A DNA stretch of 64,000 bases, from contig NC_087245.1 of the NCBI RefSeq assembly GCF_037042905.1, positions 25,916,501 to 25,980,500 of the forward strand, in the 5' to 3' direction. Each line of letters opens with the position of its first letter. Position 1 is the first letter of the stretch. Origin of the DNA: Lytechinus pictus (lineage: Eukaryota > Echinodermata > Echinoidea > Temnopleuroida > Toxopneustidae). A model generated the notes under the pieces. The model was not told the DNA's origin. It was given only the letters and a program-made list of their open reading frames with translations, and ran no database searches. This document shows, one piece after another, positions 35,496-48,187 of the stretch. Made by a program: the position numbers and the translations under genes.

Positions 35496-37583
35496 TTTAT
35501 ATCCCGTTTTTTTTAAAGATCACAATATCATATCCATTTCAAACTGCTAATGGCTCAATTTGATTACAGAGGTGTGTATCCTCCAAATGCTATTTGAACA
35601 ATGGTTACTCGACGTGATTTCTTCGTAGAAATCACGAGGTCATGATCATGATCATAATTTATCCACGATGCAAAATGATATAAAGTAATATCCTTATTCC
35701 ATTTCTTGGTGTTTCTTTCTCAACTTCAAAAGCATGCACAATCATCCAAGAAAGGCCTTCGTTACTTCATCAGATGATAATCCAATTCCAATCTTAATTC
35801 ATCTGCGATGTTGTATTTTATTTTTGTTCATAAAATCATTTTCTTCCGGAATGCGTTTGGAAGGAGCACGCCTCACCTTCGGAGTCGATTACATTTTTCT
35901 AATTCCCTCAAATCGCATTCTAATATTGATCCATTTTATGATGTATTACAGTTGTGCCGTCTGGCTGTACGGGCAAATATTTGTCCAAGCAACCATTGCA
36001 TGCGTAAGCTAAGAAGGAGCAGCATTTATTTCCTGGGGGAAAATATCGATCGATATTATCGATGACATGAAGAAGTTATACTAAAATCCAATTACAATAT
36101 TTAAGCAATGCAGGCTATCAGGAGGTGCGCTGATTCCAACCGACTCTTCCAAAATGCTTTTTTCGGTAATTTCCGTTTTATTCTCCTTTCAATAAATCCA
36201 ATATCAGCTTTTTCTGGCTGTGTTTATCTTGATTCGAATGCTATTATTACCGTTGCCCTCCAGTATTCAATCAAGATCATATGTACCGAGATTTGTAGCC
36301 TATCGGTTATATCTCCGTTTGGTGATCAGCGTTTCAACACAAAAAAACGAACCAAATTTTTCTGAACGGTCCGTACATAAAACTCAGCTATCACTACGAA
36401 GGTTAATTGTAGATTTAAACATTCTTTATTGATTTAACAAAATGCATTTAGATGTGATGAAACTTCAACTTGCAAATGCAAAGAGGATGTCAACAGGCGA
36501 TAGAAGAGAGCACGCTCGACCTAGCATCCTTTCTCTTCGGATGTCGTCACGTATTATGGGGATTCTTTATGTGATTTCACTATAGAAGCTCACTCACGCG
36601 TCCTCATTTCATTAATGAGTATCCAAACCTGTTTCTTGTAGTTGGTGGCCAGTGCTTGATTGCAGGCCATTCACATATAACTCTGCAACAACTAACGAAA
36701 TTTATGCTCATTCATTTTGAAAATATATTAAAATAATATTATTTCAATTGATCATGTTAAATCAACACGTTACGCATTATTTTATTAAGCATTCAAACGT
36801 ATACCATTTCCCACGTATCAATTATTTTGATGATGATTGACTACTAAATACTTTCACGTTAAATGCTAATATCGTAATGCCCCGTGGATCTTCAGGTATT
36901 ATTTTATATTTTTTTCATATAAAAAAGAAAAATACGTTTAGGTTTGAGTGTCATAAGAAATGTGCAACTAAATTCACTTAAACCAACGTTTCTGGAAATG
37001 CGAGATGCATTGGATTGTTAGATAGACCAATAGACAGAGAAACAAAGTGAATAGAAAGGTAGGTAGATTTGTAAAATTGTTAGGACTTACTTCCATCAGG
37101 GACATTTTCTTATATTTTACAATCAACAGGTGGCGACTGCGTTCCAGAAACCATTCCATTGTTAATATCATCTCAATCCGTTTCATATTATAAAAGCATG
37201 AGTTGTAAAAACTTCCCGCTCGTTCAATTAAACCATGATTAAACTCACGTGTGAAGTGTATGAAACTGGAACACACGTCCCCACTTTGACAATAAGTGAG
37301 TCCCCGATTGTCAAGTATACTAACAAGACTGTGAACGGGTGTTTTTAAAGGGTATGTGGATGTGCAGGTGGGTGTGAGAGGGTGTGTGTGTGTGTGATTG
37401 AGTACTTACACACGTGTATGAATCAGATATGCTCATTTACGTCTGGACCGACATTTACCGTCACCATCCAATAGACTAGCTCGAACTTCAAACCTCTGCA
37501 TCAATTCGTAACGTCGTAACCAAGTATAGCTTGTATTACAGGCACCCACCAGAACACCTAGTCGTTGTGTGTACAGTCGTATG
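35496..37583. other. Upstream region of the GPCR; no further exon supported
   Basis: Contains a perfect hairpin GTGATTTC-TTCGTA-GAAATCAC at about 35611-35632 and an adjacent ATGATCATGATCAT at about 35642-35657, roughly 115-160 bases upstream of the GPCR start codon. A 16 bp palindrome AATATCGATCGATATT lies at 36042-36057. A GT tract lies at about 37380-37397. A minus-strand frame at 36974-37276 ends near a GTAAGT donor-like site but resembles nothing known. No TATA/Inr promoter can be assigned. Confidence 0.4.
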
Positions 37584-40500
37584 GATTGATTGATTGATTG
37601 ATTGATTGATTTTATTTGGCAAGTCACCATAACATATATACAGTAGCATTAAAACAACAGGCTTGCACAGGATGACCCACGAAAGCTCGAAAGCTTATTT
37701 CCAGTGGGGTCCTCAATATACAGAATTAAGATAATAAAATGTTAAAATTATACTATTTACATATTAAAAATGAAGAAAAAAAATCAGAATTTACTATTAC
37801 CAATAAATAAGATATATAGACAATAAATAAGATATATACAATAATATAACGAAGAAGAAGAAGAAAAGAAGGAGAAGGAAGAGGAGGAACAGAAGAAGAG
37901 AGGGGACGAGGAGTAGAAGGAGACGGAAGAAACTGATAACGAAGGGAAATAAATAAGGAGAAGAACAACAGCAAAAACGTGACGACAATAACAACAAGAA
38001 GAGGAGAATAGGAAGAGATAAAAGAAATAGAAAGAATAGAAGAAAGGACATATCGAAGCTTCAATCAAACTATGTAAAATACATAATAATACCTAGTAGA
38101 GAAGAGAAAAGAACTAGGTCAGTATTCAGGCTAAATCAACCGTACAACATATCATTTGCATCTTCTTTTTGACTCTCAAGTGAAAGATATTCTTTCAATT
38201 TCCTCTTAAAATGCAAAAAGTTTCCTATTTCCTTTATATCATTGGGAAGGGAATTCCAATGTTTTATAGCATTGTAATAAAATGAGTTACCAATACTACC
38301 TATCCTTTCTGGTAAGCAAAAAATGAAATGGCTGTTTCTTGTATTATAGTTATGTATTTCGGTAACTAGATTAAAGTTTGATCCAATGTAATGACTCGAT
38401 CTATTGTGATAGATTTTATGCACGTGGTGCAAAATAAGCTGTTTTGATCTTTTGTTGACTTCAAGAAAACCTGCTCCAGAGAGTTCGGTGTAGCCAACAT
38501 GGGTTCTGGGACCAGAACAGCTAATGAATCTAACCATTTTATTCTGTATAATTTTCAACTTCTTTTTATCGAGTTCGCTTATGCCACTAAACCAAGCAGG
38601 GTTGGCATAGTCAAATAAACTCTGAATAAGAGCAAAACAGAGAATACGCCTTGCTTTTTGATGCATACAACTTTGATACCTGTACAAAAATTTCAAACGG
38701 GCATTCGCCTTTTTTACGATTGATTCTACTAAAGATGAAAATGAAAGGGAGCTAGTCAAATCAATGCCTAAATACTTTACATATTCTTTCCTATGAATTA
38801 TCTTATTATTGTATGATACTTCAAATTCAAATGAAGTTTTATGATTACTTTTAGAACAAAACAGAATGCTTTCGGTTTTGCCTAAGTGTAACGATAATCT
38901 ATTATCAGTCATCCAATCGACACATGTAGACAGCTGTTCGCTAAGTTTTTCCTCAACAAATTTTGGGTTGGCATTTGAACAAAGTAGTACGCTATCATCT
39001 GCATACAATAATCATTTACAGTCAGCTTTTAAACAAATAGACATGTCATTGATATAAGTTGAAAATAGGATTGGGCCTAAAATACTTCCCTGTGGAACCC
39101 CACACGTTATAGGCATAATTTTGGAACAAATATCGCGAATAGCCACTACTTGATGTCGATTCGGCAAGTAGGATTTGAACCATGCTACAGTAGCCTGGTT
39201 AAAACCCATTATTTGTATTTTTTTTCAATAAGATGCCGTGATTAACTGTATCAAATGCTTTTTGAAGATCTAGGAGTACCATCCCAACGAATTGTCCCTT
39301 AGACATATTTGTTATCAGATAATCAGTCAAGTGAATAAGGCATGTCTCAGTCGAATAGTCATGTCGAAAACCTGACTGATATTCGTAAATCATATCATTT
39401 TCTTTAAAATATTTTTCGATCTGAACACATACCGCCTTTTCTAGAATTTTGGATACTATGCTCAAAACACTGATAGGTCTATAGTTTTCAACAGCAGTTT
39501 TATCTTCCTTCTTATGAATAGGAGTTACTTTTGCAATTTTCATATCCTCTGGGAAAGTGCTAGTAAAGATAGATAGATTTATTAAGAAATTTAATGGTTT
39601 GTACAAACTCTTTGCTCCTTCTTTTAGAAATTTAGCAGGTATCAAATCTAACCCAGTGCTTTTTGATACATTTAATTTACGCAACTCATTAAAAATGAAT
39701 TGATCACTAACAGGTAATAATTCAAATTTATCTTTGCTTATACCTTTTTTTCATAAAATTTACGAATGTTTTCACTGTTTGCACTGAAAATGTATTTGCA
39801 AGATGGAAGTTTATCTACCAACGTAGCTGCGACATTTGTAAAATAGGAATTGAATTCATTGGAAATGGTTATCTTATCATGACATAATTCTCCGTCAATT
39901 GAAACGACTAATTTTTGGTCCTTTCCATTTTTCTTTTTTAATCCCAAACTTTTTAGATTCTGCCAAAGTCTTTTAGAATCATTTTTATTTTCTTCTATTT
40001 TATTTTGTAGGTATTCTAATTTGGCCTTTTTCACCTCTCTTTGAACCATATTTCTTAATTTCTTGTATCTTTTGGAAAGCGTGTCATAATCCTGATCGCT
40101 TAGATTTTTCTTCATTTTTTTATACGCCACATTTCTTTCTCGAATAAGAGAAATAATATCTTTAGTCATCCAGTTTTCTGATCTCTGTTTAATTCTAATC
40201 CGTTTTTGAGGCGCTATCATATTCAACGTTGAAATAAAAGTATTTTGAAAAACTGACCAAGCCTTATTCACGTTAGTGCATTGGATTAAATCTGACCAAT
40301 CAACGGCAGACAGTTTAAGATTGAAAGATTCTTCGCTATATTTTTTCAACGATCTGATATCAGTGGTTCTGTGAACACCTATAGCCAGCCTAATTTTCTT
40401 TCGTGTACAGAAAGTAAAAGAATGGTCACTTATACCAAGATCAATAACACCACTTTGACTTATTTTTTGTTCGTTATTACAAATCACATGGTCCAATAAC

Positions 40501-40826
40501 GAAGAACATGTGTGAGTGACACGGGTTGCATCTTTGATGAGTTGGCTTAATCCATGAAGACTCAATAAGTCAGTATATTTTTTAGCCAGTGGAGATTTCT
40601 GAAAAAGACAAACATTCATATCGCCTAAAAGTATAATTTCATCATCTTTCTTTAATATATCGAGAATATTTGACATCTTCTCAATAAATTGATTGCTTTT
40701 CGGAGGCCTATAAATGACGCCAGCAATAATTGGTTTTGATCTTGGTAGAAGCAAATTAATCCACAGTGATTCAGAATCACCTGTACTTAAAACATCTATG
40801 ATATTGAATGGTATTACAGAGGCTGT
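37584..40826 (-). mobile_element. 5'-truncated non-LTR retrotransposon, well preserved
   Basis: The minus strand carries the C-terminal two thirds of an AP-type endonuclease, a linker, a full RT domain and the C-terminal domain. A 3' UTR of about 550 bp follows, ending CCAAATAAAATC and then an (AATC)n tail (37584-37612). The T/C-rich 3' UTR appears as the GAAGAAG tract on the plus strand at 37850-38060. Tailing with a 4 bp microsatellite and an upstream AATAAA fits the CR1/L2-type branch of the Jockey superfamily. The 5' end is lost within the endonuclease, the usual result of incomplete target-primed reverse transcription. No target duplication could be found with confidence. Confidence 0.85.
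38136..40826 (-). pseudogene. Endonuclease-reverse transcriptase ORF (three lesions)
   Basis: The endonuclease part (to 39752) shows GVIYRPPKS, ILLGDMNV and the catalytic SDHSFTF; its N-terminal metal-binding residues are missing. RT shows KIAKVTPIHKKED, NYRPISVLSIVSKILEK, motif A LDLQKAFDTVNH, motif B CGVPQGSILGP and motif C YADD, then LGIDL and a C-terminal domain to the stop at 38136. Breaks are few. One frame change lies at the A7 run (39745-39751), one at the A8 run (39218-39225), and one in-frame TGA (39012-39014) lies two codons before YADD. Both frame changes are in homopolymers and might be sequence errors, leaving one true stop. Even then the copy lacks the 5' part of the endonuclease and could not be autonomous. 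Confidence 0.85.
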
Positions 40827-41110
40827 TTAGAGGTCGTACATTGGCTGCGTAGTGGCCTTGCGATTTTACTACGATTTTTTTACCCCATACATGTGCACCG
40901 AAAATCCTTACAATGTCGCTGGTATACGACCGTGCATAGCCATACGATCGGTATACGGGCAATGGGCTTACGATTTTTATAATCTGTCGCACTTATCACG
41001 AAACGAAGTTGTGGCCTACGATACCAGTAGGGAGTCCTTGAAATCGTATGACATTTCTCTGATACGATCGCATTGCGATATTAAAAATACAGTGAGTTTA
41101 CGAATTTATG
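40827..41110. repeat. CG-containing repeat with CGAT/TACGA motifs
   Basis: Unlike the AT-rich surroundings, this stretch repeats words such as TACGAC, TACGATC, TTGCGAT and TTACGATT many times over 280 bp. A similar-looking patch is at 9716-9800. It may be a decayed satellite or MITE family, and the LINE has inserted at its left edge. Confidence 0.45.
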
Positions 41111-43496
41111 GTGTTAGCATTAGACCAATGTGACATTAGCACAAAACTGGCTCAATGGAAAGTATGACCGAGCATTAAGAAAGATAATTGCACAATATTC
41201 ATCATTCCCTTGTCCGTGGGATAGCTGTAATGTTTCATTTTTTAACTAAACACGTACAATCATTCTTTTAAAAGCGCATTTTGACATCATTGTGTATCAA
41301 CAGATTAATGAAGAATATAACGAATAACATGTCGATCCCCAATATTTATGAAGGAGTTTCTAAGGCGAATGGTTCGATGAATCGACTTCAAACTTCGCAG
41401 ATTGGATGATTATGATAATTTTGTTTATATATGTGTAGGCCTCTACCGGTTAGGTTGTGTTGTGATTGAGAACGATACGCCTGTGACGTGTTTGAGCGTG
41501 GTGTGTGATAGCGTGTAAAATCTGACCCTATTACATTTCATTATTAGATTTATGATCCATCAATATTGATGTGAAATTCGTTGTATCTTGCTTTTTTCCC
41601 ATAAATTTGAATTTTCCATAAATAACATGGTTGGCACTAGCAGCACAGATATCAAACTTATCAGATTATAGTTCAGTCGAAACTTATTATCATTGGCCGC
41701 CCAGATCATTTCTTGGGCAGCAATCATGGTAATTGACGATGAGTAAAAAGGGTCATTTTTGTCCGCAATTGAGAAAGCATTTCAAGACAATTTTTAAAAA
41801 ATGGGGACATACATAAAGAAGAAAATGAGAGGCAGAGAAAGAGAAGTCGAAATAAATTAGATGTATATCCTTCAATAATTTCCTAATCATACTTTTATTT
41901 TAATTTTTTTTAATCTATAAATTGAGAATATCGATACAAATTGAGGTTTCAAGAGAGGTGGTTATATATTTTTTATCTTCAAGAAAGTGATATAGTCTCT
42001 CTACTGTGGTTCTCATATCTCGCAGAATTCGATCTTACATTAATGCCAGATTTGAAAAAGATATTTCAAGACCGAATTATGAAAATGAGAAATTTCACCT
42101 TCCATACTACTAATAAATGAGATTTATTAGATTACACTTTCTCAGCTCTGCCTATCACCATATTCTTATCTTACTTTCTCTACAATTCCATTCAAATGAA
42201 TTCATATCGAGATTGCCCGCTGGTCCTGATTTATGGGTAAAATCTACAAGACAGAGATCTGTAGCTTCATTTTGATCTGCATGGTTTGACATTCTTAACC
42301 CGCACGTTGAACATTTTAAATCAAATAAAAACTTTAATATCTAAATCATAGATCTTTGGGAATGTGGCGCCCATCCAAGACGACCGAATAAACCCAATCT
42401 TAGTGAACCACTTTTCACTCCGTCAGCTTACAAATTTATACACTTTTCAAAACTTTCGGACGTGTAAATGAATTGTGGCTTTAAAATTACAAACAAGAAA
42501 ATATGCATACGCACGTACGATTTCATTGGTTACTAAATACGAACATGACGGATTACCCTAGATTTTATATGACTTCTAATACAAGTTTCCCGATTGTGTT
42601 GATCATTGCATTTTGTTCGTCTTCACGGTTTCTTTACTATTTTACCAAAATTGTCAAGATAAAGGTTGAAAATCACAAAAACGCATGAGAAGTTGGTTTT
42701 GTATCAGTAATAATTATTTTTGCAACATCCTAATCACTCAACAGAATGAACAAAGCATTGTCAATCCCTAAAATAGATTTTAATAAAATATGGAATGTAG
42801 GCCGTGAAGGTCTAGTTATATGTAGAAAAGAGAGTATTATAAATCCTACTGCAAAATTAGGCAATAGGTCAGCAGATAGGAGGGAAGCTCTGACTATATG
42901 CATTATATTTTTTGATTTTTTGACGCCAGATTATATTCCCTGCTTGTGCAAATATTGAGAAGTTTATAGGCCGATCCAAGAGGCGAAGTGACCTATCCCC
43001 CCCCCCCCCTTCTATTGGCGGAACCAAAACAAAAACAGGAAAGAAAAGAATGGGGAGGAAAAAAGAAAGATGATAAAAAAAGAAGATAAGAATAATAAAA
43101 GTGAATGAGTTGAGGGGAACTAACGAAGCCACAAGATTAAGAGATCACGTGTAGGTACACGCGTCTGCGTCCATGGATAATTACATAACTATCAAGCTAT
43201 CATTCAAAACATCTTACTTAACCATCTAACTGCAGGAATTTTCTTTTTTTTGTATTTGAATTGTTGCCTACATCTTCTTTCAGCATCTAACTACAGGGTT
43301 TAAATTAAGTGTATTTTAATCATTGCAATGATTTTTCTTTGCATATGCAATGCCAAAGCAAATGATTGGTAGTATTATTCAAATTTGTTGAGTGTAATCT
43401 AGGTAGTGTAATGAAGAGACAAGACATACTTCTTCTTGTACAGGAAATAATTGAATTCCTTGAATAGGGGCAATTTTTATAAGCCACATTTATGAC
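41111..43496. other. No gene seen
   Basis: AT-rich intergenic DNA with a C-run at about 42999-43008 and a purine-rich patch at 43027-43100. No recognisable gene or delimited repeat. Confidence 0.45.
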
Positions 43497-43673
43497 CCGG
43501 TGGGTGTTTCATAAAGCTGTTCGTAAGTTAAGAGCGACTTTAAGAACGACTGGTGATCCTTTCTTGTGTTAAATAGTATTTACATTGGCAATGGTTTAGC
43601 ACGTAAGAAAGGATCACCAGTCGTTCTTAAAGTCGCTCTTAACTTAAGAACAGCTTTATGAAACACCCACCAG
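43497..43673. mobile_element. Fold-back MITE (GTTTCATAAAGCTG family), copy 1
   Basis: The left arm (GGTGGGTGTTTCATAAAGCT to about 43567) and right arm (about 43607 to AGCTTTATGAAACACCCACC) are inverted complements over about 67 bp with about one mismatch, around a loop of about 40 nt. Copy 2, more diverged, is at 49577-49752. There is no ORF. The arms are nearly identical, which suggests a fairly recent insertion or gene conversion. Confidence 0.85.
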
Positions 43674-44722
43674 GTCAGTTCATTTCAAAATCAAAGCCTC
43701 TCTTTCTCAAAACGTATATCTCTCTGTAAGTTGTAGGAATTTTTTAGTTCATGACACATGCACAAAGAAATCACACAGAAAAGGTGTCCACATATTACGT
43801 TTCATTGACAAAATCAGTTTTAATTTGAAATAAAACACATGGAAAATGTGTCAATTTATCAATTGAAAATCGTACAAACACATCATCATCATCATAATCA
43901 CGATATATAACCACATGGTGGACTCCTATACAATTATAAGACCAATGAAGTACATTAAATGTTTAAACAGAGAAGCAAGTTTAAGAAGAATAATATAAAG
44001 ACAGTATACACACATTTAAATACAGATTCTATCATATTAACCTGTCATTATTAGGATTGTCCTAATTGATAAAAACGAGATCATGTCCGTATTAAACAAC
44101 ATCAGCTGATCAATAAAAACAGCAAACTCTCAGTCTCTGAAAATGACATACCGATACAACATATCAAAACTCATCCATTTTATTCTCTTTTTAACTATTC
44201 ATATTTCAGATTGATTCATAACATTTGTCTTTCTCTAATAAAGCACTTTTCATATTATCATTAAAATGATTCATTCACTCATTAATCCATTTTGATTTAC
44301 CTGATTTTCTCTCAATTTATTAAATAATCGTATTTTAAATCTTTCTACTCATTTATCAACCATTCTAATTACTTGATTTATTTAACAATCAATATACCTA
44401 CATGTACAAATTTAATAATTGGTTCATTCATTATCAATTCCTTCATTGATTTAATCACTTATATACTAGTTTTTTATCATAAGTCATCGATGACTGAATC
44501 GTTTACATATTCATGCATAACAAATAGGAATTTTTTGATTGAGTGCAGTCGAAATCTATGCCTCTATCCTTCCAGATCAGAAATATATTGCACCTTCATA
44601 TACACTACAGTGGCTTTAGATAACATGAACTTCTATCGTGTCACCGTCAAAGCTATAGTGGGTCATTGTCGATCCCAAATTCACATATAATTCAAGTTTG
44701 ACATTGATTCATCAAGAGGTTT
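43674..44722. other. No gene seen
   Basis: AT-rich intergenic sequence, including a run of TTTATT/ATTCATTCA-like words at about 44210-44450. No exon recognised. Confidence 0.45.
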
Positions 44723-44996
44723 AGGGCCCCGTCTTACAAAGAGTTACGATTGATCTGATCAATCGCAACTATGGACGGCCAGCAATGTCAACATCTATTA
44801 TGCATGTTTGTTTAAAACATTTTCTAGCTATGATGTATATCCATGCATTCATTGTTTTCTTGAAATTTCATTGCATATCTCTTTGCATACAAAGGAAATT
44901 GTGCAAATTTTTCTAAGAAAAAATTATGACACTGATGAATTTCCATTGAGTTACGATTGATTGGATCAATCGTAACTCTTTGTAAGACGGGGCCCT
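44723..44996. mobile_element. GGGCCC-type MITE, copy 2 (274 bp)
   Basis: The termini AGGGCCCCGTCTTACAAAGA and its exact inverted complement continue for at least 31 bp of perfect match (to GTTACGATTGAT). The interior starts GGACGGCCAGCAATGTCAAC, shared in inverse with 25288-25545. No TSD is clear. Non-autonomous. Confidence 0.85.
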
Positions 44997-45065
44997 GGAG
45001 AACCACACATTCTCATGTCTTCAATGACCCCTGATACTTTAAACCTCATGAACCTGATTCTATCC

Positions 45066-45199
45066 AGGTCCCGGTAACACAAAGCTTAGCAATTGATTTT
45101 GGAGCCGATTCCTATGATTGATTGCATTGATTAATGTGTGTGATCCACCGTAAAAATCAGTCCGATGATCATTCACTAAGATCTGTCTTACAGGGCCCG
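45066..45199. mobile_element. Short MITE, 134 bp
   Basis: The left terminus AGGTCCCGGTAACACAAAGC then TTAGCAATTGATTTT, and the right terminus whose complement reads GGGCCCTGTAAGACAGATCTTAG (abbreviated: CCCTGTAAGACAGATCTTAG), form imperfect TIRs. It resembles the neighbouring GGGCCC-type element only at the ends, so it is a separate family or a distant relative. Confidence 0.55.
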
Positions 45200-45570
45200 G
45201 ATCACAAACCAACACACAAAGTTGTATGGATTGTGTTCTTCAGATCTAATTGACCTCATCACTCCTAATTCTTCTCAATTCATTGGCTGCTCACAATCAA
45301 TATATACCCTATTAAATCTTACACACAGGTCCATCCATCAGTTCTTGAGAGATCGCGATCCTTTAGAATGTAAACAGACAAAAAAAATTAATGTGGCCCC
45401 CTTAAAAGGAGGGGCGAAAGCGTTAAGATTACATAGAATACAATATTGCAAATATTCAACATGTACAAACATTCGGTAGAATTAGACAATTTGGTGTACT
45501 TCAATGAGATATTAATACAATTACAATTTTAAAAAAATGTTATCATTAACATTCTTTTTATTATTACCAG

Positions 45571-45790
45571 TGTGATGGCTCAGTTGGTAGGGTCTGCTTC
45601 ATAACCGGGAGGTCAGGGGTTCAAACACTGTCCACATCAGACTAAAATACATTAAAAGATGGGAGTACTGCTACCCTGTTTGACGTTCAATGATTTTAAA
45701 GGGATAGAGCAATGTTGATCTTGCACTGCTCAGTGGCTGCTGGGCCCACGATCAATTGAGCAAAATAAATTTTCATTTTGCTCAAAATTT
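45571..45790 (+). mobile_element. tRNA-derived SINE (family C)
   Basis: The head has the A-box-like TGGCTCAGTTGGTAG, an anticodon-arm-like CTTCATAACCGGGAG (CAT in the anticodon position, suggesting a Met-type ancestor) and the B-box-like GGTTCAAAC. A body follows with GATGGGAGTACTGCTACCC and AAAGGGATAGAGCAATG. The 3' end grades into AT-rich sequence. The B-box second half is changed (ACACT), so Pol III activity is doubtful. Confidence 0.65.
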
Positions 45791-47494
45791 CTATCTCTGA
45801 TTTCTATTTCCCAACAATATTTCGAACAGATTTTAATTTTCCTTTTTTTTCTTCTTTTTTTCATTTTCAGTTTTTCCCCACCATCAACGAAACAATGATG
45901 AAGGAGAATCCAGTCAAATATAGCCAATGACATTACTCACCATATATGACTTGTTCCACTTTATTTAGTGCCACAAAATATAAGAATAAGTGAGCTTATA
46001 AATAAACATGTGGTAACTATAAAGTTATGTAAAGAAAAAGTATATATATATATTGTATCGAACTAAAAAGGCTACTTTGGAAAAGATTTGTAATATTAAA
46101 ATAAACCAATAAATAAAGTAGGTTGAAATAATTTTGAAAATTGACACCTTAATTTTCACAAAATGAATAAAGAAGGGATCTTATCAAAAACTTAGCCAAA
46201 AGTAGATCAACACCTCCCTAAGAAACAACAAAAATCACAGAACTATTAAGCATTGTTAGTTGCAAAATGTGTGATGCATGTGTCCATCGATGATATAATT
46301 GGATTTCATGTTTTTCATGATTACCCTCAACAAAACATCCAATGTTGAATTCTTACCTCAAGACAATATTTTTGTCTATTCAAAGAATATAGAAATGAAG
46401 ATATGTTTTGAAGGACAATGATAAAGCCCTAGTAGACATGAGTCATGCTTGATATTACATTTTCATTTACATGAAACATTTGTGAACATAAACACATTTC
46501 ATTTATAATTTAAGACCTTCTTTATGCCATCCAGAGGGTATTTGTACATGCTTATTATTGAGACAGTCATACAGCCTTGATTTCCATCAAAACAAAGTAC
46601 CTTTTTGCACTACAACTGCAGAAATCTCAAATAATGATGTCAACCTTCATGCTCGTGTCTGATGTCTAATTAAAATGCCTACATTTTGACATCAGCTCCT
46701 GTTATTTCATCCTTAAAAATATTTTTTACACCTTCTTCATTGTTATTAGGGAATTGCTGATAAAAAGTAGCATGCATTAATGAGATATTTTCAATGTGTC
46801 TCAGACATTTTAAGGTTCATTTGGAAATCCAGGAATAATAACATACTTTTACCAGGCAGATTTCACCTTGTTATTGTCTTTTACTTTCTTCTCTTCTCTT
46901 TCGCATATCAAACTACATGATATGCAGGCTGGGTATACCGTAAACAGGAAAAAACACTGTCTTCTAATCTTTACCACAGAGCAACAAAACTGTCAAACGT
47001 ATTGAATGCAATATGTCTCTGTTTAAATAGTATGTATCTAAAAGTTCACATGTCAGTATTTTCAATAAACTTGTTTTAATCATTTTAGGAATTTGAACTC
47101 ATCTTTATATAAATGACATAACTACAGATGATTTCTTACTGTGGTTTGGTGACCTTGAGAAACACAATGAAACCTATCAAAGGCTTCATACTCAAGTGTC
47201 GTCTAAAATTCCTATTTTGCATAAGTCTAGCGACCATTCAATCTTTTTTCAACCATGGATTCTTGGTGATGGTTTGAATTTCATTTCCTGATATAAGACA
47301 GCTACATACAGACAAACGGTTCCACAAAATACAGTTATCTTTTCATTCGGGTGGGATCCTGAACAAAATCAATTTTCTTGTAAACTCACAAAATACATCT
47401 ACTAAATTGCATTTTCTTTTCATAAAATCCACATCATAACAATTCTAGTATATATAATGTATATAGAAATGAACTGGAAGAGTGACATACACTT
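45791..47494. other. No gene seen
   Basis: AT-rich intergenic DNA. I find no supportable exon or repeat boundary. Confidence 0.45.
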
Positions 47495-47897
47495 CTGGGT
47501 CGGTATTCAATTCTAAGTAAAGATTTTGTATGTGTTTTACTTAGCATTTTACTTGGCTAATCAAAATGCTTATAAATCTCTGAGTATTTAACTTTATCAA
47601 GCAAAATTTAAGCGAAATACTAACTAATAACCATTATGACGTCATACAGTTTGAGCCAAATAATATGCAATGTATGAATCCATCTGTGCGCAGAATGTAT
47701 GACTGTGCGTATCACATTTGTAAACTGCATGCAAGCCGGATTTAAGTCTGGTAGGCGGCTGACTTAGATTTAAGCAAAATACCAAAACATGCAATTGAAT
47801 GCAAAAGCTGGATTCAGATTTTACTTACCCAGTAGGCAAAATACCGAGTAAAATACTTCAAATTCTGGCTTAAGTATCAAATTGAATACCGGCCCAG
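47495..47897. mobile_element. 403 bp MITE with CTGGG...CCCAG termini
   Basis: The left terminus CTGGGTCGGTATTCAATTC and right terminus TTGAATACCGGCCCAG are inverted complements with one mismatch. Subterminal sequences also pair partly (TAAGTAAA and TTTACTTA words recur). There is no ORF and no clear TSD. Confidence 0.75.
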
Positions 47898-48127
47898 GGG
47901 AATTAACCAGGCTAAACAGAAGCTCAAAGACCAAGGAATCTAAACTAAACCCTAACAACACCAAGAGGCGTTTAGCAACAGTATGTCTTAAAGTCATGCT
48001 TAACTTAAACGGCCAACATACACATGATATTTAACTTGTTACCTCATTGATGAATACGCAAAAGCACACATTCTTTGAGCATAATTTGACTGATGCAGTG
48101 ATGTGGAAATGCATTGAATGGAACGAG

Positions 48128-48187
48128 GAATCTACCAAGAAGTGCTATTTTAACTAGGAATTTACCAAGAAGTGCTATTTTAACTAT
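48128..48187 (+). repeat. Two-copy 29 bp tandem duplication
   Basis: The unit AGGAATCTACCAAGAAGTGC then TATTTTAACT is repeated once with a single C/T change. Recent replication slippage is the simplest cause. Confidence 0.7.

Noticed and set aside
36974..37276. Possible upstream exon of the GPCR ending at a GTAAGT site
   Set aside because: The GPCR exon has its own ATG with an upstream in-frame stop, and the peptide here resembles nothing. At most it could be a non-coding leader exon.
37753..38068. Three overlapping Ser/Leu/Phe-rich frames
   Set aside because: They lie in the pyrimidine-rich 3' UTR of the LINE on the minus strand.
37575..40840. Target-site duplication of the LINE (GTCGTA near both ends)
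   Set aside because: A match of six bases between positions near 37576 and 40831 does not abut the element ends cleanly and may be chance.
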